Positions 42,801-50,827 of a stretch of 64,000 nucleotides of DNA are shown piece after piece. Under the pieces are notes generated by a model. The model did no database searches, was not told where the DNA came from, and saw only the letters and a program-made list of their open reading frames with translations. Position 1 is the first letter of the stretch. Each line of letters opens with the position of its first letter. Source of the stretch: Pedobacter nanyangensis (GTDB lineage: Bacteria; Bacteroidota; Bacteroidia; Sphingobacteriales; Sphingobacteriaceae); assembly GCF_003313505.1 (NCBI RefSeq), contig NZ_QMHO01000009.1, positions 1-64,000 on the forward strand, given 5' to 3'. The position numbers and the translations under genes are program-made.

Positions 42801-45632
42801 CGTGGTGTAGCTCCTTAAATCCAAATAATCATTCCAAATGCTATCAATTTCTATTTTGTTGATTACATGTTGTAAATAGCTGTCGTTGCCCATTCTAGGC
42901 GTTGAAGAAAGTCCTTGATCAAAGGCAAAGGGACCACGAAATGATTTCTGTTTGATCAAACCTGGGAAAAAGGTATAGGTGTAGCCCGATTCGCGAATGA
43001 ACTGATGCGAAAAATCTTCCGTTTTATAGGTTAATAAATTATCCTTAAAAGGCCCTACTAAAAACTCGGCACCAACATTTTTTTGCGGGGCATTTAAAAG
43101 TACCGTGGTGCTATCATAGCCCATCAACAACTTTTCATAAGGTTGATTAAAGTTCGTGATCCTAATCATGTACTTGTCCAATCGCTGTGCTTCCAGACTA
43201 CTAAGTACATTTTTTTCGGCGGCAACCATAATATTAGCGTTATTTGACTGCGAAGAAACACTAAAGATGGTCTTTTTACCCGCAACCATCTCTACTTCTT
43301 TTAAAACGACTTTTTTACTGGCCGTTCTAAGTCCTATTTTATGTTTACCTGGCGTAATTTCAAATGAATAGGAAGTAAGTTGGTCTGCCTTATCAAAAAA
43401 AACAGGTATATCATCAACATAAACTACATTTACAGGTTCTATCTCTCCGTCGTTAATTACGAAAGGAGCAAACTGGGTAATGTTGTTTTTAGCTTTTTCG
43501 GTAGTAATGTACAAGTCATTGTGGTTGGTAAATTTGTAGTATTCTACGGTATCCAATCGGAGCGATTGTGCCCATTTAGCCCACAACAGCTTAAAATTGC
43601 CCGAAGCTGTTAATTCATTTGCTTCTACGGTTTCCTTTAGTTTACGACTGTAGTAGTTTTTCGAAAATCTCGGCAAGTTAGGCTGTCTAACTTCGCCAAA
43701 TTTAGCTGTGTGTGCATAAGCTGTAACGTCTACATCTGCTACGGGTTTCGAATCGACATCGGTCACCTTTACCAACATATTTACTTTTTGGCCTGGATAG
43801 ACCATATCTGGCGCAATGAGTTTTACATTTAGTTCATTTGGATTATAAAAGGTGCTGGCCTGATGGGTCCTTTCTTCGTTATCCCAAAAATAACTGATGC
43901 TAATGTGTACTGCTTTTGTGTTACTATGTTTTATCAGGGTATCTAATTTTGTAGCATATCCCTTAAATTTTATGGCATTCCCCGAAAACACAATGTACCA
44001 AAAAGGAATTTTGTGCTCATTATTGATTTGAATCCTTACCGAATCTTTGGTGTGTTGGGCAGCAATGGAAAGCTGTGGCTTATTGTCAGTAAGGTAATAG
44101 TCCTGCTGTTTACCTGCATAATGTAGCTCATAATACTCGGCCCTATAATCAGCTTTTATTTTGGGACTATTGACGGTTACAGAATCTAAAAGTTCATCAC
44201 TAAATGAAAATGATTTGAGTAGAAAAGTTTTGTTAAACGCCTTGCCTTCGCCATTATAAAAAGCCAAGCTATCTTTCTCCAATTTAACGGTAATCAAATC
44301 GGCTTCCGCATCTTCTCTGGTCAAACTCACATTGGCATTTCTACTTTCGTTATTGGAATTTAAAAAATGTGCATTCACCCTAAAATTGATTTCGGCATCG
44401 GGAAATACATGTGCTGGAATAACCAATTTTGTTTCTCCAACAGGCTCCAATTTCATTTCCTTGGTCCAAAGTGTATCAGGTACAAAAACAACTTGATTGG
44501 TATATTTTTTAACATTGGAAGTCATTACGGATAGTTTCACTCTGCCATCGGGAACCGCCAATTCGTTTTCATCGGTGGCTTTCATAAACAACGTAACAGA
44601 ATCGTTTTTAGCAAAAGTGGATTTGCTGGCCCTCAACTTAAAGTCGATGCTTTTCAGTTCATATTCTTCGTAGATAAAACCATCACTTAGCACTACACCT
44701 TCGTTCGCCTGCTTACCTTTTTCCACCAACCAAACCTGGTATCTACGATCTAAAGTCATGTTAAGTGAGTCGGCCAATACAAAACTGTATTCATAAGCGC
44801 CATTACGGTAAGGTTTAAGCGTGGTCAAGGTCTTTCTACTTTGGTAATCTTTAAACAAAACCACCTCTAAATCTTGAGGCTTAATTTCTTTACCGCTTTT
44901 ATCCACCACATAGGCTTTAAACTGAACGGTATCCAGAGGTTTGTATTTAGGTTTGCTAAAAACCATATACCCTCTATATTGTCTCTGTTTCTTATGCGAA
45001 TACTTTATTTTTCGGTAAAGGTTTTTGAAAGGCATCCAAGTGTAGCGAATGGGAGAACTGTAGACGATGCGTTTGGCCAAGCTCCAATCCTGTTTGTAGT
45101 CATATCGTTCGTTGATTTCGAAAGAGAAAAAGTTACTTATATTTTGATACTTTACTTTAATGACTTCATCTTTCTTTTGATAACTGCTCTTATACAAACC
45201 CGTTGCCTCATCGTAAGTTGCCTTTTTGCCTCTTCCTATGTATACTTCGGCATCTTTAATCAAATTTCCCTTTAAATCTTTCACGTAGAACTGAAAATGC
45301 CTTTGATCATTTACAAAAGCGATTTCTACATTTTTATGATCTTTTAGGGTGTGCTCCCATCTGTTTTTGATAGGCGTTGCATATAGATAATTTCCATAGG
45401 GAAGCTTGCGTGTATATTTAGTAGCAATTTTAAAGCTGTCTACTTTGGTATGAAGATAACTGTCATTAATGGCGTATTTGCCTTCCAGCGCAATATCCAA
45501 CATCTCCTTGTCGGTAAGCTGATAGATGTAAGTATAATCTCCAGAAGTTCTGCTGTTAGATAATTTCTGCTGTGCAACTGCATTAAGACAAGCGAATAAG
45601 GCTAAAGTGAAAAGCGTAAAATGTATCTTCAT
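39861..45632 (-). CDS. Alpha-2-macroglobulin-family protein with embedded carboxypeptidase-like and TonB-plug domains
   Basis: A 1923-residue exported protein (signal peptide 1-20, ending NAVAQ). Macroglobulin-like beta domains fill the N-terminal half. At about 1085-1145 a CarboxypepD_reg-like domain occurs (VTGRVLAKSDKTPLPGVAIKV). At about 1160-1270 a SusC-style plug follows (EVVVTGYG, then ITILKDASATAIYGARAANGVIII) without any beta-barrel. The A2M domain follows, and C1499-N-E-Q1502 matches the CxEQ thioester core, although the residue before Cys is Leu rather than Gly. The complement-like C-terminal helical domain ends near 1750. Bacterial A2M proteins trap proteases; here the plug may serve display or docking (inferred). 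The gene stands alone. Confidence 0.85.
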   Translation of the reverse strand: MKIHFTLFTLALFACLNAVAQQKLSNSRTSGDYTYIYQLTDKEMLDIALEGKYAINDSYLHTKVDSFKIATKYTRKLPYGNYLYATPIKNRWEHTLKDHKNVEIAFVNDQRHFQFYVKDLKGNLIKDAEVYIGRGKKATYDEATGLYKSSYQKKDEVIKVKYQNISNFFSFEINERYDYKQDWSLAKRIVYSSPIRYTWMPFKNLYRKIKYSHKKQRQYRGYMVFSKPKYKPLDTVQFKAYVVDKSGKEIKPQDLEVVLFKDYQSRKTLTTLKPYRNGAYEYSFVLADSLNMTLDRRYQVWLVEKGKQANEGVVLSDGFIYEEYELKSIDFKLRASKSTFAKNDSVTLFMKATDENELAVPDGRVKLSVMTSNVKKYTNQVVFVPDTLWTKEMKLEPVGETKLVIPAHVFPDAEINFRVNAHFLNSNNESRNANVSLTREDAEADLITVKLEKDSLAFYNGEGKAFNKTFLLKSFSFSDELLDSVTVNSPKIKADYRAEYYELHYAGKQQDYYLTDNKPQLSIAAQHTKDSVRIQINNEHKIPFWYIVFSGNAIKFKGYATKLDTLIKHSNTKAVHISISYFWDNEERTHQASTFYNPNELNVKLIAPDMVYPGQKVNMLVKVTDVDSKPVADVDVTAYAHTAKFGEVRQPNLPRFSKNYYSRKLKETVEANELTASGNFKLLWAKWAQSLRLDTVEYYKFTNHNDLYITTEKAKNNITQFAPFVINDGEIEPVNVVYVDDIPVFFDKADQLTSYSFEITPGKHKIGLRTASKKVVLKEVEMVAGKKTIFSVSSQSNNANIMVAAEKNVLSSLEAQRLDKYMIRITNFNQPYEKLLMGYDSTTVLLNAPQKNVGAEFLVGPFKDNLLTYKTEDFSHQFIRESGYTYTFFPGLIKQKSFRGPFAFDQGLSSTPRMGNDSYLQHVINKIEIDSIWNDYLDLRSYTTALFQNEQPKGGRIGKLRFKLADSLIKAPYLKNIVIYQPERPSFMHIYPGNTQWEISLEEGPYKIMLLLKDNSYYLVENVKVKPNGVNYYEWTSLKTKKADQKSLELDKYIKSLKHGGNKIDAKMLEVINDKEIDDILFNNLVTGRVLAKSDKTPLPGVAIKVIGTKQIVSTNQNGYFKIDAPKRGKLSIMSVGYNTVEKDIDQGNLGDIYLEETTNHLQEVVVTGYGTMLKSALTSSVSTVSLENALAGRVAGVSISGGDKIMIRGAASINANEQPLVIIDSVPFAGDVANLSKDDLADITILKDASATAIYGARAANGVIIIKTKKGNTTINASGQLVAQQQTMRTNFSDVGFWKPKLNTNQDGDATFTVKFPDDITSWNANVIAMNGKKQSGTTTSKIKSFKSLSANLTVPQFAIKGDSINVIGKLMNYSPMEEKVLRKMSYNQQLRLNSTVTIKNSLIDTIPVKATAEKDSLYFEYTLTQDNGYFDGEIRKVPVFEKGVKETKGYFDALHNDTTINYNFDKRLGKVTVRAEASLFPVLLDEMEQLHRYEYLCNEQMASKLKGLLLQKQLKSYLKQDFKYEKEIKNLIRKLSATQKSQGTWGWWQDGDEEIWISLHVVEALLLSEKEGYQVKLNKDKIYNYLRKQVVSQQDYSKLKVVELLKLLNSKEVTKDWLQAIEKSKTLYYVPTLYDKLSLMRLKQEAGVKVNIDSLLKIKKNTMFGNSYWGENKAGFWDNHIQNTLLAYKILKASGSYQQEQQKIINYFLEQRRDGKWRNTYESSLILETILPELLKRNAVQKPAELVLNGNVVKQFPYQQELDKNDQLSLQKKGEMPIYFTAYQQFQNVNPTKVDKEFVVRTSIAQKGKTSQILKAGEVATLKIEVEVKADADYVMIEVPIPAGCSYDNKSQGYWRLETHREYFKEKTSIFCTKLKQGKYTFEITLMPRYNGQYTLNPAKAEMMYFPVFFGREDLKNISIN

Positions 45633-45766
45633 AAAAATGGTTTATTTAAAGATACATTCTATACTGATATTCCATAAAGTGATAGCCTTTTATATTAGTA
45701 AATACCTGCAGGCGATTAATGCACAATTTCTATATTTGGGCTATGACCTTTAACATTAACGAAAAT

Positions 45767-46414
45767 ATGGACAACGAAATAAAAATACCTGTACTTACTG
45801 CCGAACAAATTAGGGTTTTGGGCGCCTTGATGGAAAAAGCCAAAACCACGCCTGATTATTACCCGATGACGATGAATGGTTTGGTTTCGGCGTGTAACCA
45901 AAAAACATCCAGAAAACCTGTGGTTAATTACGACGAAGAAACTATTGGCGCAGCTTTAAATTCATTAAAAATCGCGGGTTTAATTTCTACCGCTACTGGA
46001 GGTTCTATCCGAAACATTAAATACAAACATAATTTTGCTATCGTATACCCATTATTGCCTTCGGAAGTGGCGGTAATGTGTTTGTTGTTTTTACGTGGAC
46101 CACAAACACCTGGAGAAATCAATACCAACTCTGGCCGTTTATACGAGTTTGAAACCTTGGAAGAAGTTCAACAAACCTTAGAAAAGCTTGCCAACGAAGG
46201 TTATGTGAAACAATTGCCTAAGCGTCCTGGACAAAAAGAGCAACGCTATATGCACCTTTTTGCTGGTGACGTTGAGTTTAACGAGGAAGATTACAGTAAT
46301 GAGGAGCCAGCAACAAAATCAAATTCACAATTAGAGGAAAGGGTAACTAAGTTAGAAGCAGAACTCGCTGAGCTTAAGGAAAACTTTGATAAGTTAATGA
46401 AGGAGCTTTATTAG
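45767..46414 (+). CDS. YceH family protein (DUF480)
   Basis: A 215-residue protein with two winged-helix domains (about 5-85 and 95-175) and a C-terminal coiled coil (about 190-215). Family signatures include RVLGALMEKAKTTPDYYPMTMNG near the start and LRGPQTPGEIN in the middle. The ATG at 45767 is chosen because the conserved region starts immediately after it; the frame is open 16 codons further upstream. Function in bacteria is not established. The gene is convergent with the NlpC/P60 gene. Confidence 0.88.
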   Translation: MDNEIKIPVLTAEQIRVLGALMEKAKTTPDYYPMTMNGLVSACNQKTSRKPVVNYDEETIGAALNSLKIAGLISTATGGSIRNIKYKHNFAIVYPLLPSEVAVMCLLFLRGPQTPGEINTNSGRLYEFETLEEVQQTLEKLANEGYVKQLPKRPGQKEQRYMHLFAGDVEFNEEDYSNEEPATKSNSQLEERVTKLEAELAELKENFDKLMKELY

Positions 46415-46934
46415 GGGGTAAGAATTAGGGGTTAGGAACCAGGAGTTAGGAATTAGTGGTTAGTGGCTAGTGCCTAGGCATAGTCCCGAATCTTCGGGAT
46501 TGGTGACCTAGTGATTAGGGGATAGCTAGCTCATTCCTTTCCTACATCGTCATCTCGACTAGAGTGCAACGGAATGGAGAGATCTAACAACTTGATTGCT
46601 ATAATAGGAGCAATTAGCTATGATTTAAAGTATCTCAATTATTCTTTATTAACCCAGTTCAAGGGTTTAATTTCGTTGATTTTCAATTTACTTCGTAGCT
46701 GCTTCGCAGTCTCCATCCCGAAAGTTCGGGATCGAGATGACGGAAAAGGAAGCCGTATTTGTCATCAGAGCGCAGCGATGAATCCCCTTAGTCAATCCAA
46801 AGATCTCTCCACAAGGTCGAGATGACGGAGTAGGAATGGACAATACAAGATAATAGTAGCGGAATCACTAACTCCTAATGAACCAGTGAACTAATGAGCA
46901 AAAAGACTAATCCCTAGCTCCTAGCTACTAATTC
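46415..46934. repeat. Nested inverted-repeat region, no gene
   Basis: Outer arms are degenerate TTAGGAATTAG-like arrays at about 46420-46475 and in inverted form at about 46865-46945. Inner arms are CGTCATCTCGAC...GGAGAGATCT at about 46550-46590, inverted at about 46803-46828. Two hairpins, TCCCGAA/TTCGGGA (46484-46499) and ATCCCGAA/TTCGGGAT (46715-46732), lie inside. The layout resembles a MITE or a palindromic repeat cluster between convergent genes. No coding potential is seen. Confidence 0.6.
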
Positions 46935-47717
46935 CTAAATACTAAATCTCTTAATCACTCTTAATTTATGGCTGTACCTATCTAATTCCAAATTATAAAT
47001 CCCTTGGTTATCAATAGGGTCAATCCGCACTTTTCCAGCCGAGTGGATAATTTTATCGTTGCTCAGCATCAGCCCTACGTGAATAATTTTTCCTTCTTCG
47101 TTGTCAAAAAAAGCTAAATCTCCCATTTTGGCCGAAGCTAGGAAGTCTACCAATTCACCTTCTTCTACCTGTTGCGAAGCATCTCTGCGTAAGCTAATTC
47201 CCAGCAATTTATAAACGGCTTGTACAAATCCCGAGCAGTCTATCCCGAAAAAACTACGCCCGCCCCACAAATAAGGTGAGTTCAAAAAGAACTTGGCAGT
47301 AGCCTCAACCTTGGTCGCAAATTCAGCAACATTTGGAATAAAAGGTTCGGTTTTTACCTCAAACCGATTTTCGCCCAAATAACAATAACCATCCTGATAA
47401 AAAGGCAAGGTGCTTCCCGGACTTAGGTAATAAACCGTTCCAGCATCATCTACCAAACGGTTATCAAAATTTACGGCCGTTACATATTGGTAGCTCTGCT
47501 CATCGTGATATTGCAAAGCCGTAAGCTGCTGTAATTGTTTATGGTCCATCCAACCCTCATATTGGTCGTGATGCGTTTTCACTAAACACCATTTTTCGGT
47601 TTTTTCCAAAAGCACTACCCTATCGCCAAATAATAACTGCGAAACAATCTCGCTTCGGTCTGATGGCTCTTTCCTAAGTGGGGCAACTGCTACACGACAA
47701 ACGTGGTACATTTCCAT
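46935..47717 (-). CDS. NlpC/P60 family cell-wall hydrolase with SH3 domains
   Basis: A 260-residue C40 peptidase. The N-terminal half (about 1-125) holds two bacterial SH3-like regions (VAVAPLRKEPSDRSEIVSQLLFGD), and the C-terminal half is the NlpC/P60 catalytic domain with Cys in FGIDCSGFVQAVY and His in KIIHVGLML. It resembles the dipeptidyl-peptidase VI type that cleaves gamma-D-glutamyl bonds in peptidoglycan fragments. No signal peptide is visible, so it may act in the cytoplasm on recycled muropeptides. Confidence 0.9.
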   Translation of the reverse strand: MEMYHVCRVAVAPLRKEPSDRSEIVSQLLFGDRVVLLEKTEKWCLVKTHHDQYEGWMDHKQLQQLTALQYHDEQSYQYVTAVNFDNRLVDDAGTVYYLSPGSTLPFYQDGYCYLGENRFEVKTEPFIPNVAEFATKVEATAKFFLNSPYLWGGRSFFGIDCSGFVQAVYKLLGISLRRDASQQVEEGELVDFLASAKMGDLAFFDNEEGKIIHVGLMLSNDKIIHSAGKVRIDPIDNQGIYNLELDRYSHKLRVIKRFSI

Positions 47718-47845
47718 ATCATATAAAAACTGAGTGCGCTAAAAATAAGGGAAATAAGTGACATATATCAGTCATTTTTGTGCCCAATTGTGGGAAACTT
47801 TATGCTTTACTTTTTGTTACTTAGTAGAAACAAAAACTTAAGGCC

Positions 47846-48295
47846 ATGAATTACAAAAAAATTTTAATTGCGGTAGATAACAGCACCTGTGCTGAAAAAG
47901 CTGCAAAAACTGGTTATGAAATGGCGGCTCTTTGCGATGCCGAAGTAGCACTGTTGAACATTGTCGAACCCGCACCACCCATTGCCAATCCCGATTTTGG
48001 GTTTACTCCTGCCATTATCGATATTTATGATAACAGCATAGAGAATAGCCATGTGTTATTGAAGGAGATTGAAGATAAATTCAGCAATGGGCGAGCCACC
48101 ACCTACCTTTCAGCCCTTGATACGGCTACCAACGGCATCTTACAACAATCGGAGGAATGGCATGCCGATTTGATTGTGATTGGCACCCATGGGCGTACAG
48201 GGCTCAACCATTTTTTAATGGGCAGTGTAGCCGAGCATGTGGCCAGAAAATCTGCTTGCCCAGTGTTGATTGTACCTAATAAAGCCGAAGTTTAA
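47846..48295 (+). CDS. Universal stress protein, single UspA domain
   Basis: A 149-residue UspA protein. It starts KKILIAVDNSTCAEKA and carries the complete ATP-binding motif GTHGRTGLNHFLMGSVAEHV, so it likely binds ATP, unlike the tandem Usp at 23701. It stands alone, divergent from the NlpC/P60 gene with about 130 bp between. Role in stress adaptation is inferred from the family. Confidence 0.93.
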   Translation: MNYKKILIAVDNSTCAEKAAKTGYEMAALCDAEVALLNIVEPAPPIANPDFGFTPAIIDIYDNSIENSHVLLKEIEDKFSNGRATTYLSALDTATNGILQQSEEWHADLIVIGTHGRTGLNHFLMGSVAEHVARKSACPVLIVPNKAEV

Positions 48296-48636
48296 AACAA
48301 GCCAATTTTTTGAAGCGCAAATTTCTGCAAGTTACTCCCGATAGTCCCGCCATTCATTACAAATCCGCACTCGCTTTGCTCGCTTGCGGGTTTTCCATTC
48401 CTGTCGGGGCTAATTTACCAAAGCCTGTGCAGTAGCCCTTCCTACGCCGTTTCTACCGCCTGCAAAAATCTAACAATATACCGTTTTAATACTTACAAAC
48501 TGGGTAAAGTGCATATTTAAACCTCGCAGGTTTTAAAAACCTGTGAGGTTGGTTTGCCACCAAAAAGAAAAATCTGCCTGTTCAGCACCCTATGGCACCA
48601 AACAAGGCAGAAGTTTAGTTAGTGTTAGTTAAGGTT
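48296..48636. other. Intergenic region between convergent genes
   Basis: No gene is seen. The region holds partial palindromes (GCACTCGCTTTGCTCGCTTGC region around 48370) and the strong hairpin at 48520-48550. It has the look of REP-like repeat debris. Confidence 0.55.
48520..48550. repeat. Palindromic repeat, probable bidirectional terminator
   Basis: AACCTCGCAGGTTTT pairs with AAAACCTGTGAGGTT (one mismatch) with 1 bp between, forming a long stem. It lies between the convergent usp and sterol-desaturase genes and may end both transcripts. Confidence 0.6.
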
Positions 48637-49857
48637 TTAAATTTCTTCGTATTGCAATACGTAATTTTTATAAAGACTACTCAAAGCAAAAGTTCTTTCC
48701 AAAATAATGAGCACAATAGTGGGCAGGAAAATCAGCTCCACCCAATCCAATTGGTAAAACACAAAGCCAAACAACCATATCAATCTTACGCACTCCAAGT
48801 AATAAATCCACTTGCGCTGCTCCAGCAAGGCACCACAATTAATAAGCGTAATCAGCACAAATATCAAAATGGCTAACGCATCAACAACATTGATATAAGT
48901 CCAAAAAGCAGTGGTTAACGTTAATATCACCACACTTAAGCCCAATTGCAAATTGATATATCCCTTTAGCTTAAATTTAGCGGTAGTGGTTGATTTATGC
49001 TGTAAAAAACGACGCTCTAGCTGTGGCCTAATCTCTTGGTCGAGCAATGCAGGACTACCAAAAACGATTTTAACTTTATTCCAGATCCCGTTGGTTTTCC
49101 TACAAGCCTCTATCACTTCCAAATAATAGTGAAAATGCTGCCATAAAAAGCTGTTGCTCTTAATGGGATGCGTTAACCCGTAGGTTGGCGGTTCCTCTTC
49201 CTTTTGAAAAGTACCAAACATTTTATCCCAAAACACAAATACATCGCCGTAGTTTTTATCCAGATATTTTTGGTCGCTGGCGTGATGTACGCCATGTAAG
49301 GAAGGCGTAATCAGCACATACTCCAACCATCCCAATTTGCCAATCAACTGTGTATGGGTGAAAAAAGAATACGCTCCATGTACGGTTAAAATCACCACCA
49401 CCATGAGCGGGTGAAAGCCCAGTAATGGTAAGGCACACCAAAAAACACCTCTTATTAAAGCTTGTAGTGTAGTAATACGTGCCGATACCGTTAAATTAAA
49501 CTCCTCGCTTTGATGATGCACAATATGGGCCGCCCATAAAAAATTCACCTCATGCCCTAGCCTATGGTACCAATACCAAACAAAATCGGTAGCCAAAATC
49601 AACAAAATCCATACCCACCAAGTATTTGGAATATCAAATAGGGCATAATGTTGGTAAACGTAGTTAAAAAGCTCATAAAAACCGGCTGCAATAAACAAGT
49701 TCAGCAAGCGCTCCGCAATGCCAATGCTGATATTGGCCACCGAACTTTCATATTTAAACAAATGCGCCTTATTCTTTTTTACGGCCAACATATATTCCAA
49801 ATACACAAAAAGGAAAAATGCCGGAATAGCAAAAGCCAAATAATTGATTTTTTCCAT
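48637..49857 (-). CDS. Sterol desaturase/fatty acid hydroxylase family membrane protein
   Basis: A 406-residue integral membrane di-iron oxygenase-like protein. The histidine clusters are WYWYHRLGHE (HxxxH), AAHIVHHQSEEFN (HxxHH) and HGVHHASDQKYLDKNYG (HxxHH). About four helices precede and three follow the catalytic block. The ATG at 49857 is taken because it starts 1 bp after the hydrolase stop codon; an ATG four codons earlier would overlap it. Family members hydroxylate or desaturate lipids; the substrate here is unknown. Confidence 0.9.
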   Translation of the reverse strand: MEKINYLAFAIPAFFLFVYLEYMLAVKKNKAHLFKYESSVANISIGIAERLLNLFIAAGFYELFNYVYQHYALFDIPNTWWVWILLILATDFVWYWYHRLGHEVNFLWAAHIVHHQSEEFNLTVSARITTLQALIRGVFWCALPLLGFHPLMVVVILTVHGAYSFFTHTQLIGKLGWLEYVLITPSLHGVHHASDQKYLDKNYGDVFVFWDKMFGTFQKEEEPPTYGLTHPIKSNSFLWQHFHYYLEVIEACRKTNGIWNKVKIVFGSPALLDQEIRPQLERRFLQHKSTTTAKFKLKGYINLQLGLSVVILTLTTAFWTYINVVDALAILIFVLITLINCGALLEQRKWIYYLECVRLIWLFGFVFYQLDWVELIFLPTIVLIILERTFALSSLYKNYVLQYEEI

Positions 49858-49858
49858 G

Positions 49859-50614
49859 TTATGAAGCAAGGAATTGACTTACATATTCATTAAACAATTC
49901 AGGTTGCTCCATCATCGGGGCATGTCCGCATTCGTCGATAAAGCGCAATGTGGCATTGGGCAAATGCTCATAAAACTCTTCGGCCACGGCAGGGGGCGTT
50001 ACCATATCCTGCAAACCCCAAATTAACAGTACGGGTACTTGAATAAAGTGGAGCATTTCTTTTAGGTTCTGTTTTTGTGCATCTCTGGCCAGCATAATTA
50101 CAGAAAGCGCCTTGGTTTTCTGCTGTACAATGTCAAATACATAGTTGACCATTGCTTCATCTACCACTTCTTTTCTATCAAATACATCCTCTACTTTTTG
50201 TTTAATGTACTGGTAATCCTTCACCCTGGGAAAAGAACCCCCAAAAGCGTTTTCATATAAACCTGAGCTGCCCGTAAGCACCAGGCTTGTTACCTTTTGC
50301 GGGTACCTTAATACGTATAGCAAGGCTATATGACCTCCTAGGGAATTACCAATTAAAATTGGGTTATTGATTTGATGAGCATTGAGATAATCTTCCAAAA
50401 AGTCGACTAGTTTGTTAAGCCCACCTCCTAAAAAATGATTGAAAAGAGGAAGTTCTGGTGTCCAAACGTTGTACTGAGCAGATAGTTCCTTATGCAACAA
50501 TCGCCAATTGCTAAGATTGCCAAACAGGCCGTGCAAAAGCACTACATCTTTCACAACCGGTGTTGGATAATGCGTTGGATTAGTGGCTAAAGCTTGATTG
50601 ATTTGTAATTGCAT
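49859..50614 (-). CDS. Alpha/beta hydrolase
   Basis: A 251-residue alpha/beta-fold hydrolase. It shows the oxyanion HG motif (LHGLFGNLSNW), the nucleophile elbow GNSLGG (Ser about residue 93), an acidic residue in LLIWGLQDMVTPP and the catalytic His in DECGHAPMMEQPE. No signal peptide is visible. It is upstream of, and nearly contiguous with, the sterol desaturase-like gene, so both may act on the same lipid. The substrate cannot be assigned. Confidence 0.9.
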   Translation of the reverse strand: MQLQINQALATNPTHYPTPVVKDVVLLHGLFGNLSNWRLLHKELSAQYNVWTPELPLFNHFLGGGLNKLVDFLEDYLNAHQINNPILIGNSLGGHIALLYVLRYPQKVTSLVLTGSSGLYENAFGGSFPRVKDYQYIKQKVEDVFDRKEVVDEAMVNYVFDIVQQKTKALSVIMLARDAQKQNLKEMLHFIQVPVLLIWGLQDMVTPPAVAEEFYEHLPNATLRFIDECGHAPMMEQPELFNEYVSQFLAS

Positions 50615-50827
50615 ATGTTAAAGCTTTCGGTTAAAAACCGTCAATGCTTCAAAATTAGCAATATTTTTCAAAAAGACTACTATTCCTATAGATTAAATAT
50701 TTATTAACTCAATATGAACGTGTTAAAATGAGGTAAGAATGCAATAATTGACACTACTTGCTCATTTATTTTCAATCACATAGGCGCATAGACAAAACAA
50801 TGCTGTGCTTCACAATGACGCGTAAGG

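Noticed and set aside
46420-46475. Possible CRISPR or tandem repeat array
   Set aside because: The TTAGG-like units are degenerate, of uneven spacing and lack unique spacers; no cas genes are in the window.
46574-46825. An 83-codon frame in the repeat region
   Set aside because: It runs through hairpins and inverted repeats, and its composition is not protein-like.
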